Shown here: positions 1 through 9,040 of the stretch, piece by piece
Layout of the letters: each line of letters opens with the position of its first letter
How positions within the stretch are numbered: position 1 is the first letter of the stretch
Origin: Kitasatospora fiedleri
GTDB lineage: Bacteria > Actinomycetota > Actinomycetes > Streptomycetales > Streptomycetaceae
Length of the DNA: 64,000 nucleotides
Direction of reading: 5' to 3'
Assembly (NCBI RefSeq): GCF_948472415.1
Contig: NZ_OX419519.1
Coordinates: forward strand, 3,844,001 to 3,908,000
The notes under the pieces: model-generated
Told to the model about the DNA's origin: nothing
Databases searched by the model: none
What the model saw: the letters and a program-made list of their open reading frames with translations, nothing else
Position numbers and translations under genes: made by a program

Positions 1-177
1 GCGGCCCTTGTCGGGGATCTCGTTGGGCAGCACCCAGTCGTACGCGGAGGTCCGGTCGCTGGCCACCATCACCAGGTTGCCGCTGCCGTCCCGGTACAGG
101 TCGCGCACCTTGCCGGTGTGCAGGTGGACCAGGCCGGGCACCTGGACCGGCTCGGGCTTGGTGACGAATCCGCTCAC
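1..177 (-). CDS. purC: SAICAR synthase PurC, N-terminal part (runs off the left edge)
   Basis: Phosphoribosylaminoimidazole-succinocarboxamide synthase joins aspartate to CAIR with ATP in purine biosynthesis. Only the first 59 codons are in the window. Translation from a GTG at 177 gives a typical PurC start: an N-terminal stretch with [16 protein letters not shown], then the conserved [22 protein letters not shown] region that forms the nucleotide site. The start was placed at the GTG giving [10 protein letters not shown], which matches where the family usually begins. purD lies on the same strand 3.7 kb away. That spacing, with two unrelated genes between, resembles the purD-purC neighbourhood of Streptomyces. 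The catalytic C-terminal part cannot be judged. Confidence 0.93.
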   Translation of the reverse strand, partial: MSGFVTKPEPVQVPGLVHLHTGKVRDLYRDGSGNLVMVASDRTSAYDWVLPNEIPDKGR

Positions 178-235
178 GCTCAGTCAGTCCTCACAGCTGG
201 GGGGCTCTGCGGGCGAGTCTTTCACGCCGGTGCGG

Positions 236-1777
236 TCAGGAGTCGGTTCGCCCCTCCTTGCAGAGGTGGTCCAGCAGGTTGGCGGTGGCCCGCTGGATCC
301 GCTCGTCGGTGTGGCCGGGCCGGTCCAGCGCGGGCGACCAGGCGAACGTCCCGGCGGCGAACACGTAGGCGCCGCTGGGCGCCCGGTAGAGCGAGGTCTC
401 CTGGTGGGTGGCCCGCCCGGCGGCGTCCCGGTACGGGGAGTGGGCGAGCAGGACGCGTTCGGTGTGGGCGGGCAGCGGGACCTTCGGGTAGTAGCGGTCA
501 GCCTCCCCGGCGACCAGGTCGGGCAGTTCGTCGCCGTCCGCCAGCCCGGTGCCCTGCCACAGCCAGTGACCGGTGTTGCGGGCCACCAGCGGCACCGGCG
601 CGGGCACGCTGCCCGCGTACTGGATGCCCAGCAGGTGCTGCTCGGGCTCCCCGGCGTCCCGCCACAGCGCGGACGCCGCGCCCGGCACCCCGGCGGCGGG
701 GTGGTCGGCGGCGACCCGCTGGCGCTTGCGGCAGTTCAGCAGCCGGGACGGTTCGCCGTTCGGCCCGGCCGACAGCTCGACCCGCCAGTACACGGCGTTC
801 GCGGACAGGAAGACCAGCGAGGTGCCGCCGTCCCGGGCCCGCTCGGCGGCCCGCCGCATCGGCTCCGACCAGTACTCGTCGTGCCCGGGGAAGACCAGCG
901 CCTTGTAGCGGGAGGCGTCCACCAGCCCGGCGTGCAGGTCGGTGGCGGTGGCGTAGCCCAGGTCGTAGCCGTAGCGCTCGGCCCAGCGGATGAAGTCGTA
1001 GGCGTGCCCGACGTGCAGCGGCAGCCCGGCCCCGGCGTGCGGCCGGTCGAAGGAGACCGTGACGGCCGCCTCGGCCTCCCCCACCAGGTGCCCGGCGCCG
1101 TCCCAGGCGTGGTAGAGGCTGGCCCCCAGGTGCCCGTCCTCGGGGAACAGGTTGTACGCCTGCCAGGTCACGTCGGGCAGCACCAGCAGCAGGTCGGCCG
1201 GGGCGAAGTCCCGTACGGTGAACGGGATGTGGCTGCGGTGGCCGCCGTCGGCGGTGGTCAGCACGGCGACGTACGCGCCGGAGCGCCAGTCGGCCGGGAC
1301 CTGCAGCCGCCAGGACTGCCACCAGTGGTGGCAGGAGACGGTGCGGTCGGCGACCATCGGCGCGGGCTGGGCCAGGCCGGAGATCAGCGGGCTGGAGTAC
1401 ACCTGGCGGGCGCCGTCCCCGGCGTCGTGGCCGATCCGGTAGACGTCGACCTGGAACTCCTGCGGCGGGTTGACCGTCACCCGGAAGTCCACCGCGCCGC
1501 CGGGGCGCGCGGTGCCCGCCGAGGCGAAGCCCTTGATCTGCCGGCGCACGTCGTCCGCGTTGCGCGGGCCGCTGACCGCCGGGCGGGGCCGGGCCGGGCC
1601 GTCCACCGGCCGCTGCCCGGGGGCGTCCACGCTCACGTACCAGGGGACCACGCCCTCGCCGTCGGCCAGGTAGTGGTCGGGGCTGCGCAGCCAGGGCAGC
1701 GGGCCCTGCCCGAACGGGTCGGACACCCCGTGCGCCAGCGTGCCGGACTCCCACCGGCGGTTGGATTCCGTCCCCAC
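236..1777 (-). CDS. N,N-dimethylformamidase beta-subunit-like domain protein
   Basis: This 513-residue protein resembles the large-subunit C-terminal domain of N,N-dimethylformamidase, a family widespread in actinobacteria and mostly uncharacterised. Visible landmarks are an Ig-like N-terminal half with VNPPQEFQVDVYRIG, a WQAYN motif with YHAWDG, the segment FPGHDEYWS, and a later FLSANAVYWRVE block, all typical of that domain. There is no obvious signal peptide or membrane segment, so it is probably cytoplasmic. The substrate is unknown and amidase activity on dimethylformamide should not be assumed. Its ATG is 58 bases beyond a perfect 12-bp palindrome at 1815-1826 that could be an operator. 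It is transcribed in the same direction as purC and could be read through from the gene upstream. Confidence 0.8.
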   Translation of the reverse strand: MGTESNRRWESGTLAHGVSDPFGQGPLPWLRSPDHYLADGEGVVPWYVSVDAPGQRPVDGPARPRPAVSGPRNADDVRRQIKGFASAGTARPGGAVDFRVTVNPPQEFQVDVYRIGHDAGDGARQVYSSPLISGLAQPAPMVADRTVSCHHWWQSWRLQVPADWRSGAYVAVLTTADGGHRSHIPFTVRDFAPADLLLVLPDVTWQAYNLFPEDGHLGASLYHAWDGAGHLVGEAEAAVTVSFDRPHAGAGLPLHVGHAYDFIRWAERYGYDLGYATATDLHAGLVDASRYKALVFPGHDEYWSEPMRRAAERARDGGTSLVFLSANAVYWRVELSAGPNGEPSRLLNCRKRQRVAADHPAAGVPGAASALWRDAGEPEQHLLGIQYAGSVPAPVPLVARNTGHWLWQGTGLADGDELPDLVAGEADRYYPKVPLPAHTERVLLAHSPYRDAAGRATHQETSLYRAPSGAYVFAAGTFAWSPALDRPGHTDERIQRATANLLDHLCKEGRTDS

Positions 1778-1814
1778 ACGCCCTCCCCACCCCTTCGCCC
1801 ATCCACCGAGGGTT

Positions 1815-1826
1815 TGGCAATTGCCA
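1815..1826. promoter_or_regulatory. 12-bp palindrome TGGCAATTGCCA, candidate operator
   Basis: Perfect palindrome in the AT-richest part of the 163-base gap upstream of the dimethylformamidase-like gene, 38-49 bases before its start codon. The core CAATTG recurs near 1889. No regulator is assigned; the operator role is inference from symmetry and position. Confidence 0.35.
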
Positions 1827-1940
1827 TGCGGATGTGCGTGCGGACCAGCACACCACAGTTGGACGGCGAAGCGTCACCCCACCGTAGCAATTGGTACGGA
1901 TGAAACCCGGTTTCCCGGGACACTCCCGAACCGTCCCGGT

Positions 1941-3440
1941 TCAGCCCGAAAGTCGGACCGGTCGTTCCAGTCGGACCCCGGCCCGCTCCAGCCAGGCGCG
2001 CAGCGGACCGTCCTGCCCGTCCTCGACCGCGCGGGCCACCGCGGGGGCCAGCTCCGCCCGGGGCGCGGCCGGGCAGACCAGGACCGGCCCGTCCAGCCAG
2101 TCCAGGCCGGGGGTGGCGGTGCCCGCGTCCACCGCGGCGCAGCAGACGGTGGCGGTCAGGTGCTCGACCAGCAGGTCCCGGCCGCTGCGCACGGGGGGCA
2201 GCGGGGGCGCGACCCGGGCGGCGCGCGCCACCTGGCCGGCCAGCGCGGCGGCCAGTTCCTCGGCCTCGCCGGCGGCCAGCCGGGCCAGCAGCTTGTCCAG
2301 CGCCGGGCCGGTCTGCGGGCGGTCCTCGCCGAGCGCGGCCTGGAGCGCGGCGGCCTGGGCGCGCCAGCCCCGGTCGACGACCTGCCGCGGGTAGTCCTCC
2401 CAGTCGAGCGGCTGCCAGCCGTCGGCCGGCTCCTCGTGCAGCAGTTCGGCGGCCAGCCGGGAGACCCGGGTGTCGACCAGGCCGGGCTCCTCCAGCAGGT
2501 CGCAGGCGGGGCGGTCGCCGAGCCGGTTGCCGTAGTCGTCGGCCAGCCGGTCGCGGCGGGAGAGCTCGGTGAGCGCGGAGACCACGCCGGCGTTCAGGTG
2601 CGCGGGGTGCAGGCCGAGCCGCCAGGCGGGCAGCGCGACCCGGGTGAGCAGCCGGTCCCAGCCCGCGTAGGCCAGGCCGACCTGGGCCTGGGCGGCGATC
2701 CGCGGCCCGTAGTCGACGGCCCGGGCCTGCTCGGAGGCCCAGGCGGCCGCGGCGTGCTCCAGTTCGGCGGAGTGCTCGCGGCAGGCGCCGAGCAGTCGGC
2801 GGTCGACCGGGCCGGTCAGTGCGGCGGGGCCGCGGCGGCGCTCGCCCAGTGCGGCGTCCAGGGTGCGCAGCCAGCGGCGGGCGGCGGCGATGTCGGGGTC
2901 GGCGGCCGCGGCGGTGCCGGCCACCACGGGGGCCAGCAGGGCGCGCAGTTCGGCGGCCCGCATCCACCACAGGAAGGGGGAGCCGATCACCAGCACCGGT
3001 GCGGCGGGGCCGGTGCCGCGGCCGGGCCGGCCGGCCGGGTGCGGCTCCTCCAGCCAGCTGTCGCAGTCGGGGGTGAGCGCGATCGCGGCGGGCGCCGGGA
3101 CGTCCAGCCGCTCGGCGAGCTCCTCGATCAGCCGGTACAGCTCGGGGGCGTCCGCCCGGGCCAGCGGCACCGCGGGGGTGACCGGTGGGACGGCCCGGCG
3201 GTGCGCCGCGGCGACCAGCGCGGCCAGTGCCAGGGTCAGCGCGGCGACCGCGCAGACCGCCCAGCGGATGCCGTCCCAGAGCGGGGCGTCCGGCGACCCG
3301 GGGGCGCCTATCCGTCCGGTGAACCGCCCGGCCAACAGCACCACCGCGCAGGCGGCGGGCAGCGCGGCGGCGGCCACGGCCCGTCCGCGCAGACGCAGGA
3401 CGGCCTGGGCTCGTGCGCGTGCGGTGTCCACTGCAGCCAT
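1941..3440 (-). CDS. Membrane protein resembling M48 peptidases but lacking the HExxH site
   Basis: This 499-residue protein has two hydrophobic segments near the N terminus (about residues 24-42 and 60-80), then a soluble domain. The arrangement recalls M48 (HtpX/Ste24-like) proteins. A stretch LVIGSPFLWWMRAAELRALL corresponds to the strand and helix that precede the zinc-binding HELGH in true peptidases. Here the following residues are APVVAGTAA, with no HExxH, so protease activity is not expected. The rest is Ala/Leu/Arg-rich and helical. It lies between purC and purD on the same strand, a position held by a conserved membrane protein in Streptomyces. The M48 relationship is my inference from pattern, not a search result; otherwise it should be called a conserved membrane protein. 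Confidence 0.65.
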   Translation of the reverse strand: MAAVDTARARAQAVLRLRGRAVAAAALPAACAVVLLAGRFTGRIGAPGSPDAPLWDGIRWAVCAVAALTLALAALVAAAHRRAVPPVTPAVPLARADAPELYRLIEELAERLDVPAPAAIALTPDCDSWLEEPHPAGRPGRGTGPAAPVLVIGSPFLWWMRAAELRALLAPVVAGTAAAADPDIAAARRWLRTLDAALGERRRGPAALTGPVDRRLLGACREHSAELEHAAAAWASEQARAVDYGPRIAAQAQVGLAYAGWDRLLTRVALPAWRLGLHPAHLNAGVVSALTELSRRDRLADDYGNRLGDRPACDLLEEPGLVDTRVSRLAAELLHEEPADGWQPLDWEDYPRQVVDRGWRAQAAALQAALGEDRPQTGPALDKLLARLAAGEAEELAAALAGQVARAARVAPPLPPVRSGRDLLVEHLTATVCCAAVDAGTATPGLDWLDGPVLVCPAAPRAELAPAVARAVEDGQDGPLRAWLERAGVRLERPVRLSG

Positions 3441-3925
3441 CGCCGCGGCACCCCCTTCGCAGCCGACTCGACTCGATCAATTCCGGTACGGGAAGCGGCG
3501 GATGCCGAACCCGGTGGTGCGACTCGCGTGGCGCTCTCCTGCCAGTCTCGACGCCCCGGTGCGGGCGGGTGTTCCGGAAGTCCGGCGATTCCACCCGTCC
3601 TGGTGACACCGTGTCGGGGCGCGCCACCGCTCCCAGCATCCCCCCGGCGCGTCGGCGCGACGAGCCGCGTCCGCGCCGGTGCCCCCGCCCCGGCGCGATG
3701 CAGCGCACCCTAAGGCCCGCGCTCGCGCCCCGTCAGCAGGATGCCCGCGCCATCACCCGAAGGGCTGGTTTTCCGGTCGCGGCGCTGACCGCGACGACCT
3801 CGGGAAACGCCGCGGGGCGCTGCGTCCGGACGGGTCGGTCCGGGCGCAGCGCCCCGCGGGCGGGTCCGGCCGCCGAGCGGCTGCCGGGACGGCTGCCGGG
3901 CGGCAACCGAACGGGTACCGGGCCG
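3441..3925. other. 485-base gap without a convincing gene
   Basis: GC-rich spacer between the ends of two minus-strand genes. It holds the purD terminator hairpin (3810-3859) and, at its left end, the promoter and leader of the M48-like gene. Reading frames here have poor codon bias and no recognisable motif. Confidence 0.6.
3810..3859 (-). terminator. Long hairpin downstream of purD
   Basis: Arms 3810-3824 and 3845-3859 are perfect 15-base complements, and a further CCGGAC/GTCCGG pairing lies inside. It begins 67 bases past the purD stop. There is no T-run, as is usual in Streptomyces. Confidence 0.6.
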
Positions 3926-5170
3926 CTACCGGGCGGCCTCGGCGGCGATGTCGGTGCGGTGCTGGGCGCCCTTGAAGGAGATCTCGGCGACGCCCGCGTA
4001 CGCCTTGGCCCGGGCCTCGGCGAGGTCCGCGCCGACGGCGGTCACCGACAGCACCCGGCCGCCCGCGGTCAGCACCTCGCCGGCCGGGCCGGACCTGGTG
4101 CCGGCGTGCAGCACGAACGCGTCGCCGCCGGCCTCCGCCGCGGCCAGGCCCTCGATCGCGTCGCCGGTGCGCGGGCTCGCCGGGTAGCCCTCGGAGGCCA
4201 TCACCACGGTGACCGCGGCCTCCTCGGACCAGCGCAGCGGCTCCAGCTCGCCGAGCGTGCCGTTGGCGGCGGCGAGCAGCACGCCGGCCAGCGGGGTGCG
4301 CAGCCGGGCCAGCACGACCTGGGTCTCCGGGTCGCCGAAGCGGGCGTTGAACTCGATCACCCGGGTGCCGCGCGAGGTCAGCGCCAGGCCCGCGTACAGC
4401 AGGCCGGAGAACGGGGTGCCGCGGTGGCGCAGCGCGTCCACGGTGGGCTGCAGGACGGTGTCCAGCACCTCCTGGACCAGGCCCTCGGGGGCCCACGGCA
4501 GCGGCGAGTAGGCGCCCATGCCGCCGGTGTTGGGGCCCCGGTCGCCGTCCAGCGCGCGCTTGAAGTCCTGCGCGGGGACCAGCGGGAGCACCGTGGTGCC
4601 GTCGGTGATCGCGAACAGCGACACCTCGGGGCCGTCCAGGTACTCCTCGATGACGACCCGGTCGCAGGCCGCGGCGTGCTCCAGCGCGGCGGCGCGGTCC
4701 TCGGTGACCACGACGCCCTTGCCGGCCGCCAGGCCGTCGTCCTTCACCACGTACGGGGCGCCGAAGGCGTCGAGCGCCGCGGCGGCCTCCTCCGGGGTGG
4801 TGCAGACGTAGGAGCGCGCGGTGGGGACGCCGGCCGCGGCCATCACGTCCTTGGCGAACGCCTTGGAGCCCTCCAGCTGGGCGGCCTCCTTGCCGGGGCC
4901 GAACACCGGGATGCCGGCCGCCCGCAGCGGCTCGGCGACGCCGGCCACCAGCGGGGCCTCCGGGCCGACGACCACCAGGTCGGCGCCCAGCTCCCGGGCG
5001 AGCGCGGTGACCGCGGCGCCGTCCAGCTGGTCGACCGGGTGCACCGCGGCGACCCGCGCGATCCCGGCGTTGCCCGGGGCGCAGTGCAGCTCGGAGACAG
5101 CCGGGTCTTGGGACAGTGAGCGGCACAGGGCGTGTTCGCGGGCGCCGGTTCCGATGACGAGGACCTTCAC
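3926..5170 (-). CDS. purD: Phosphoribosylamine-glycine ligase PurD (GAR synthetase)
   Basis: An ATP-grasp enzyme that joins glycine to phosphoribosylamine in the second step of purine synthesis. The N terminus [19 protein letters not shown] is the family signature. It is followed by GPEAPLVAG, the SKAFAKDVM helix, the ATP-grasp lysine region [14 protein letters not shown], and near the C terminus the [11 protein letters not shown] metal-binding motif. The length of about 414 residues is normal. I place the start at GTG 5170, which reads MKVLVIG as in homologues; a TTG three codons upstream (5179) is possible. The purC start is 3.7 kb downstream on the same strand. A strong hairpin follows the gene. 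Confidence 0.97.
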   Translation of the reverse strand: MKVLVIGTGAREHALCRSLSQDPAVSELHCAPGNAGIARVAAVHPVDQLDGAAVTALARELGADLVVVGPEAPLVAGVAEPLRAAGIPVFGPGKEAAQLEGSKAFAKDVMAAAGVPTARSYVCTTPEEAAAALDAFGAPYVVKDDGLAAGKGVVVTEDRAAALEHAAACDRVVIEEYLDGPEVSLFAITDGTTVLPLVPAQDFKRALDGDRGPNTGGMGAYSPLPWAPEGLVQEVLDTVLQPTVDALRHRGTPFSGLLYAGLALTSRGTRVIEFNARFGDPETQVVLARLRTPLAGVLLAAANGTLGELEPLRWSEEAAVTVVMASEGYPASPRTGDAIEGLAAAEAGGDAFVLHAGTRSGPAGEVLTAGGRVLSVTAVGADLAEARAKAYAGVAEISFKGAQHRTDIAAEAAR

Positions 5171-5662
5171 GCCTGCCAAGCCTAGTCGGTGGCCGGTTCC
5201 GTCCCGTCGGCGGCACCGGCGGAAGCTCCAGGTGCCGGGCCGGTCGACGCCCGGTGACGCGCGGGAAGCACGAGAGCCGCTCCGGGCAGGCAGTCCGTCA
5301 CACCGGCGACCCCGGCCCGCCTCGCTCGGACGGGTGAAATCCGGCCGCCCGCCGCAACCCTCCCACCTCGCCTTCCGGAGGTGAAATCACATAACGATCA
5401 CTGCGGAAGCGCCCCCACGGTAAGCCATTTGGCGGTAAGAAGTGCTGTTGGACCAGGACCCGGCCGCACCGCCGGGCACGGCACCATGGGCGGTTCCCAG
5501 ACCCGCGCGCGGCGCCACGGGTCCGCACCGCCACGCAACGAACCGCCGGTTCCGCGCGCCGACGGCCCGACCTCCGGGCCGCTCGGGTCCCGTCCCGTCA
5601 GTCCCGCCAGTCCCGGTGCCCGCCGGGCCTCCGCAGTCACCCCGCCACAGGGAGCGCCACAG
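5171..5662. other. 492-base divergent intergenic region, purD / SLATT gene
   Basis: Holds the promoters of two divergent genes. The only AT-rich patch is about 5385-5440 and includes CACATAACGATCA, a plausible promoter or operator zone for the plus-strand gene. An in-frame extension of the SLATT frame back to 5381 exists, but its GTG directly abuts GGAGG and the extension is Pro/Arg/Ala-rich and uninformative, so it was left out. Confidence 0.45.
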
Positions 5663-6448
5663 GTGAGCCAGCCGGAAATGCAGCCCGAGGAGAGCCCCTG
5701 GGGCAAAGAGGTCGCCGACGACGACCAGTCCGTCCCGGGCTCCGGCGGACGGACCCCCACCCGCCGCCGGGCCGACCTGAGCGCGCGCCAGTTCCCGCTC
5801 GGCGACTGGGGCGAGCCCGCCGAGCGCCTGGAGGAGCTCTACCGCTGGTCGGAGGAGCGCGCCGTCGAGGCCATCGACTGGTACCGCCGGGACCGGGTCT
5901 GGAAGCGCCGCTGGGCCCGCCTGCTGCGCTTCTCCGCCACGGTGTTCGCGGTCGGCGGCGTCACCGCCCCGCTGGTCTCGCTGACCGGCGAGCTCCCGCA
6001 CGCCGTGGAGTGGGGCTACACCGGCCTCGCCCTGGCCGCCGCCGCGCTGCTGGCCGACCGCGCCTTCGGCCTCACCTCCGGCTGGATGCGCGACGTCTCC
6101 ACCTCGCAGGCCCTGCAGCGCCGTCTGGAGGCCTTCCAGTTCGACTGGGCCTCCGAGTGCGTCCGGGAGGTCCTGGGCCCCACCGAGGGCACCGCGGGCG
6201 AGGCCGCCGAGCGCTGCCTGGGCGTGCTGCGCCGCTTCTGCGAGGACGTCTCCGACATGGTCCGCAGCGAGACCTCCGAGTGGATGCTGGAGTTCCGGGC
6301 CGGCATGAGCCGGCTCCCCACCCAGGCCCCCGGCGCCTGGGGCGGCCGCAGCGAGGGCGGCTCCAACGCCCAGGTCCGCGTCCTGCCGCCGCCGGGCACC
6401 CGGCCCACCATGCCGCGCCAGCGTCCCCCGGAGGGCCCCCTGCGGTGA
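5663..6448 (+). CDS. SLATT-domain two-helix membrane protein
   Basis: A 261-residue protein with a polar N terminus, then WYRRDRVWKRRWARLLRF followed by two hydrophobic helices (about residues 95-115 and 122-142), then a long helical tail. This is the architecture of the SLATT (SMODS and SLOG-associating two-TM effector) superfamily. In some bacteria these domains are pore-like effectors of nucleotide-signalling defence systems. Here no nucleotide cyclase or sensor gene is adjacent, and the stand-alone form is common in Streptomyces, so a defence role is not supported. The start is the GTG at 5663, with AGGGAG at 5649-5654 eight bases upstream; the in-frame ATG five codons on is less well placed. 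The tail is Pro/Arg-rich and likely disordered. Confidence 0.75.
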   Translation: MSQPEMQPEESPWGKEVADDDQSVPGSGGRTPTRRRADLSARQFPLGDWGEPAERLEELYRWSEERAVEAIDWYRRDRVWKRRWARLLRFSATVFAVGGVTAPLVSLTGELPHAVEWGYTGLALAAAALLADRAFGLTSGWMRDVSTSQALQRRLEAFQFDWASECVREVLGPTEGTAGEAAERCLGVLRRFCEDVSDMVRSETSEWMLEFRAGMSRLPTQAPGAWGGRSEGGSNAQVRVLPPPGTRPTMPRQRPPEGPLR

Positions 6449-6486
6449 GCCGGGCCGGGGCCCGGGCCCGGGCGCAGGCCCAAACG

Positions 6487-6516
6487 CACGCTCGGGCTCG
6501 GGCTCGGGCTCAGGCG
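6487..6516. repeat. Short tandem GGGCTC repeat
   Basis: About four copies of a 6-base GGGCTC/GGCTCG unit lie between two convergent genes. The last copy overlaps the stop region of the minus-strand gene ending at 6510. Probably slippage-generated simple sequence. Confidence 0.5.
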
Positions 6517-7157
6517 AAGACGATCATCGAGCCCTGGGTGACGCTGCGGGTGGCCGCCGCGTAGAGGCCGGACCAGGCGTGCCGTTCGCGCGCGTAGGGG
6601 TGGAAGTCGTCGATCGGCGGCCCGAAGGGCTGCTCCAGCTGGGTGGGGCCGAGCGGGCGGGTGGGCACCGGGGGTTCGAGCGGGTCGATCCCCAACAGCG
6701 GTGCGACCGCCTGGAGTTCGCTCAGCAGCCCGTAGGAGGAGCCCAACGGCCCGCCCGCGGCGAGGAGTTCGTCGGCGACCAGCGGGGTCTGGAACTCCAT
6801 CGGCAGGTAGGCGCCCGCGTGGTCGAAGTGCCAGACCAGGTGCGACTGTTCGGCGGTGGCCTCGAACATCTCCAGCAGCTGCTCGTAGTCGCTGCCGAGC
6901 GCGTCCACCGGGGTCACCTCGAACCCGGTGAGCCCCAGCAGGTAGGCGCGGCGCAGGAAGTGGAGCGAGTCGTAGTCGAACGCGGCTATCGCCTCGACGT
7001 CCCCGGAGAAGCCCGGGACGTACGGGTGCACCGGGACCGGCGGCAGGCCGTGCTGGGCGAGCACGGCGTCGTAGCGGTCGAGGTCCTCGCGGAACGGGTT
7101 CTCGGGGCTGTGGGAGAGCACGTCCACGAGCGGGACGAGCCAGAGGTCGCAGGCCAT
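6510..7157 (-). CDS. Conserved actinobacterial protein of unknown function
   Basis: A 215-residue protein beginning MACDLWLVPLVDVL. I do not recognise an enzymatic motif. The composition is acidic and the middle carries FDYDSLHFLRRAYLLGLTGFEV and SHLVWHFDHAGAYLP, which look like a compact, conserved soluble fold; it ends RSVTQGSMIVFA. The start at 7157 is preferred because AGAGGATGAG lies upstream at sensible spacing, while the other in-frame ATG at 7169 directly abuts the AGAGG. No signal peptide or membrane helix is visible. The GntR gene is upstream on the same strand with a 44-base gap, so the two may be co-transcribed. Confidence 0.7.
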   Translation of the reverse strand: MACDLWLVPLVDVLSHSPENPFREDLDRYDAVLAQHGLPPVPVHPYVPGFSGDVEAIAAFDYDSLHFLRRAYLLGLTGFEVTPVDALGSDYEQLLEMFEATAEQSHLVWHFDHAGAYLPMEFQTPLVADELLAAGGPLGSSYGLLSELQAVAPLLGIDPLEPPVPTRPLGPTQLEQPFGPPIDDFHPYARERHAWSGLYAAATRSVTQGSMIVFA

Positions 7158-7201
7158 GGGCCGGCTCATCCTCTCGGGTGGCGGGGCAACGGGCCCCAAC
7201 C

Positions 7202-8098
7202 CTACCGGCCCGGGGCGGGCTCCCCGCTGCCCGGGCGGAACGGCCGGGCGAACCGGCCGGGCGGCACGAAGCGGGGCATCGGCACCCGGCCCAACCCGAC
7301 GGCGGCGGAGGCCGGTTGGGGGGCGGCGCCGGGCGGCCGCTCGACCGTCGCGGCGGGGGCCGGGACCACCGGTTCGCGCAGCAGCCGGAGCACCGCGACG
7401 CCGTCGAGCGGCTGGCCGAGCCGCCGGGCCAGCAGTTCGACGGTGAACAGGTTGTAGTCGTTGACGATCCGGTGCGCCCCCTGCCGGTCCCGGGACTCGA
7501 TCCGGTCGACGAGTTCGCCGTGCCGGTCCCAGCAGACGCCGGCCAGCTCGCCGCCGGCCCGCAGGTGCGGGGCGGCGAACATCCAGGACTGGATTCGCAG
7601 CCAGCCCAGGTAGTCGGCGATCCGGTCGTTGCACAGCACCCCGGCGGCCTCCTGCCAGAACCGCAGGTCGCAGCCGACCAGGACGTCGAGCTGTCCGGCC
7701 CGGGCGGCCCGGGCGGCGGCGTCGGCCCGGCGGCGCAGCGAGGCCAGCCGGGACCAGTCGTAGCCGTGCGGCCGGCCGGACAGGTGGCGCAGCGCGTTGT
7801 CGGTGAGCAGGGTGCGGGCCTCGAATATCTCCAGGAAGTCGTGCCAGGTGAACTCGGGGACGGTGAAGCCGCGGTGCGGTTCGCTGACCAGCAGGCCCTG
7901 GGCGGCGAGGTCGACCAGGGCCTCCCGGGCGGGGGTGGCCGAGACGCCGTAGAGCTCGGCGATCTCCTTGACGGTGAAGTTCCGCCCGGCCGGGAGCCGG
8001 CCGGCCATCATCTCGTCGCGCAGGGCGTCGGCGATCTGCTCGCGGAGGCTGTTGCGCCGGATCAGGGCGCGCCCGCGCCCGGCTTCCGCAGCGGTCAT
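7202..8098 (-). CDS. GntR-family (FadR-like) transcriptional regulator
   Basis: An N-terminal winged helix-turn-helix at residues 15-80 contains LREQIADALRDEMMAG and YGVSATPAREALVDLAAQGLL, the GntR signature. It is followed by an all-helical FCD-type ligand-binding domain (about 90-230) with FEARTLLTDNALRHL and later CWDRHGELVDRIESRD. The last 65 residues are Pro/Ala/Arg-rich and probably disordered. The start at ATG 8098 has GGAGAGGGG six bases upstream. Ligand and targets are unknown. Adjacent genes encode a nitrilase-family hydrolase (same strand, upstream) and an uncharacterised protein (downstream), which are candidate targets together with its own promoter. Confidence 0.88.
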   Translation of the reverse strand: MTAAEAGRGRALIRRNSLREQIADALRDEMMAGRLPAGRNFTVKEIAELYGVSATPAREALVDLAAQGLLVSEPHRGFTVPEFTWHDFLEIFEARTLLTDNALRHLSGRPHGYDWSRLASLRRRADAAARAARAGQLDVLVGCDLRFWQEAAGVLCNDRIADYLGWLRIQSWMFAAPHLRAGGELAGVCWDRHGELVDRIESRDRQGAHRIVNDYNLFTVELLARRLGQPLDGVAVLRLLREPVVPAPAATVERPPGAAPQPASAAVGLGRVPMPRFVPPGRFARPFRPGSGEPAPGR

Positions 8099-8242
8099 GG
8101 CCGACCCCTCTCCGTGCCGCGCGCCCTCATGCGGCCGGAATCCGGCACACAAAACGCGCACAGAGTACCCCGGAATGGTCAATCCGGACCAAGGGCACGG
8201 AGAAATCCGCCCCCTCGGCGGCGGACCGGCGCCGGGGCGGCG

Positions 8243-9040
8243 TCAGCGCTGCACGGGGGCGGGGATGCCGAGCAGCCGGTCCCGGTGGACCGGGAAGTCG
8301 GCGCGGCACTCGGCGACCAGGGCGGGGTCGAAGTCGACGGTGAGCACCTGCTCGTCCGGCCCGGCCTCGGCCAGCACCCGGCCCCAGGGGTCGACCACGA
8401 TGCTGCGGCCGGCCTGCTCGACCCCGCCGTGGGTGCCGGCGGTGTTGCAGGCGAGCACGAAGGACTGCTCCTCGACCGCCCGGGCGCGGGCCAGCAGGGT
8501 CCAGTGCTCGGCCCGCCGGGCCGGCCAGGCGGCGGGGACCACCAGCAGTTCGGCGCCGGCGTCCAGCAGGGCCCGGAACAGCTCGGGGAAGCGCAGGTCG
8601 TAGCAGGTGGCCAGGCCCAGCGCGGCGAAGCCGGTGTCGGCGGTGACGATCTCCTGCCCGGCGCCCATCACGACGGCCTCGCCGCGGTCGAAGCCGAAGC
8701 GGTGGATCTTGCGGTAGGTGCGGGCGAGCTCGCCGTCGGGGGCGAACAGCAGCGAGGTGTTGTAGATCGGGCCGTCCGGGTCCCGTTCGACGATCGATCC
8801 GGCGTGCAGCCAGCAGCCGACGGCCTTCGCGGCGGCGGACATCGCCTCGGCGGTGGGCCCGTCCAGCGGTTCGGCGCCCGTCGGCCAGGCGTCGTACGCG
8901 AAGCCGCCGACCGGCCACAGCTCGGGCAGCACCACCAGGTCGGCGCCGTCCTGGGCGCGGACCAGCGCCGCCGCCCTGGCCCGCCGCTCGGCGGCCGGCT
9001 CGGCGTCCGACACGGCGAGTTGGATCAATGAAGCGCGCAC
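8243..9040 (-). CDS. Carbon-nitrogen hydrolase (nitrilase superfamily, amidase-like)
   Basis: A 265-residue cytoplasmic amidase of the nitrilase fold. The Glu-Lys-Cys triad is visible: E in VVLPELWPVG, K in YRKIHRFGFDRGE, and C in LGLATCYDLRFPELFR. Length and the FPELFR and EQSFVLACN blocks place it near the omega-amidase/Nit1-Nit2 branch, which hydrolyses small omega-amides or deaminated glutathione; the true substrate cannot be read from sequence. The start is GTG 9040 (MRASLIQLAV), with a modest GGTGG upstream. The same frame stays open far upstream, but codon bias collapses there and that region is the opposite strand of the next gene. It is divergent from the isomerase-like gene at 9200. 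Confidence 0.9.
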   Translation of the reverse strand: MRASLIQLAVSDAEPAAERRARAAALVRAQDGADLVVLPELWPVGGFAYDAWPTGAEPLDGPTAEAMSAAAKAVGCWLHAGSIVERDPDGPIYNTSLLFAPDGELARTYRKIHRFGFDRGEAVVMGAGQEIVTADTGFAALGLATCYDLRFPELFRALLDAGAELLVVPAAWPARRAEHWTLLARARAVEEQSFVLACNTAGTHGGVEQAGRSIVVDPWGRVLAEAGPDEQVLTVDFDPALVAECRADFPVHRDRLLGIPAPVQR

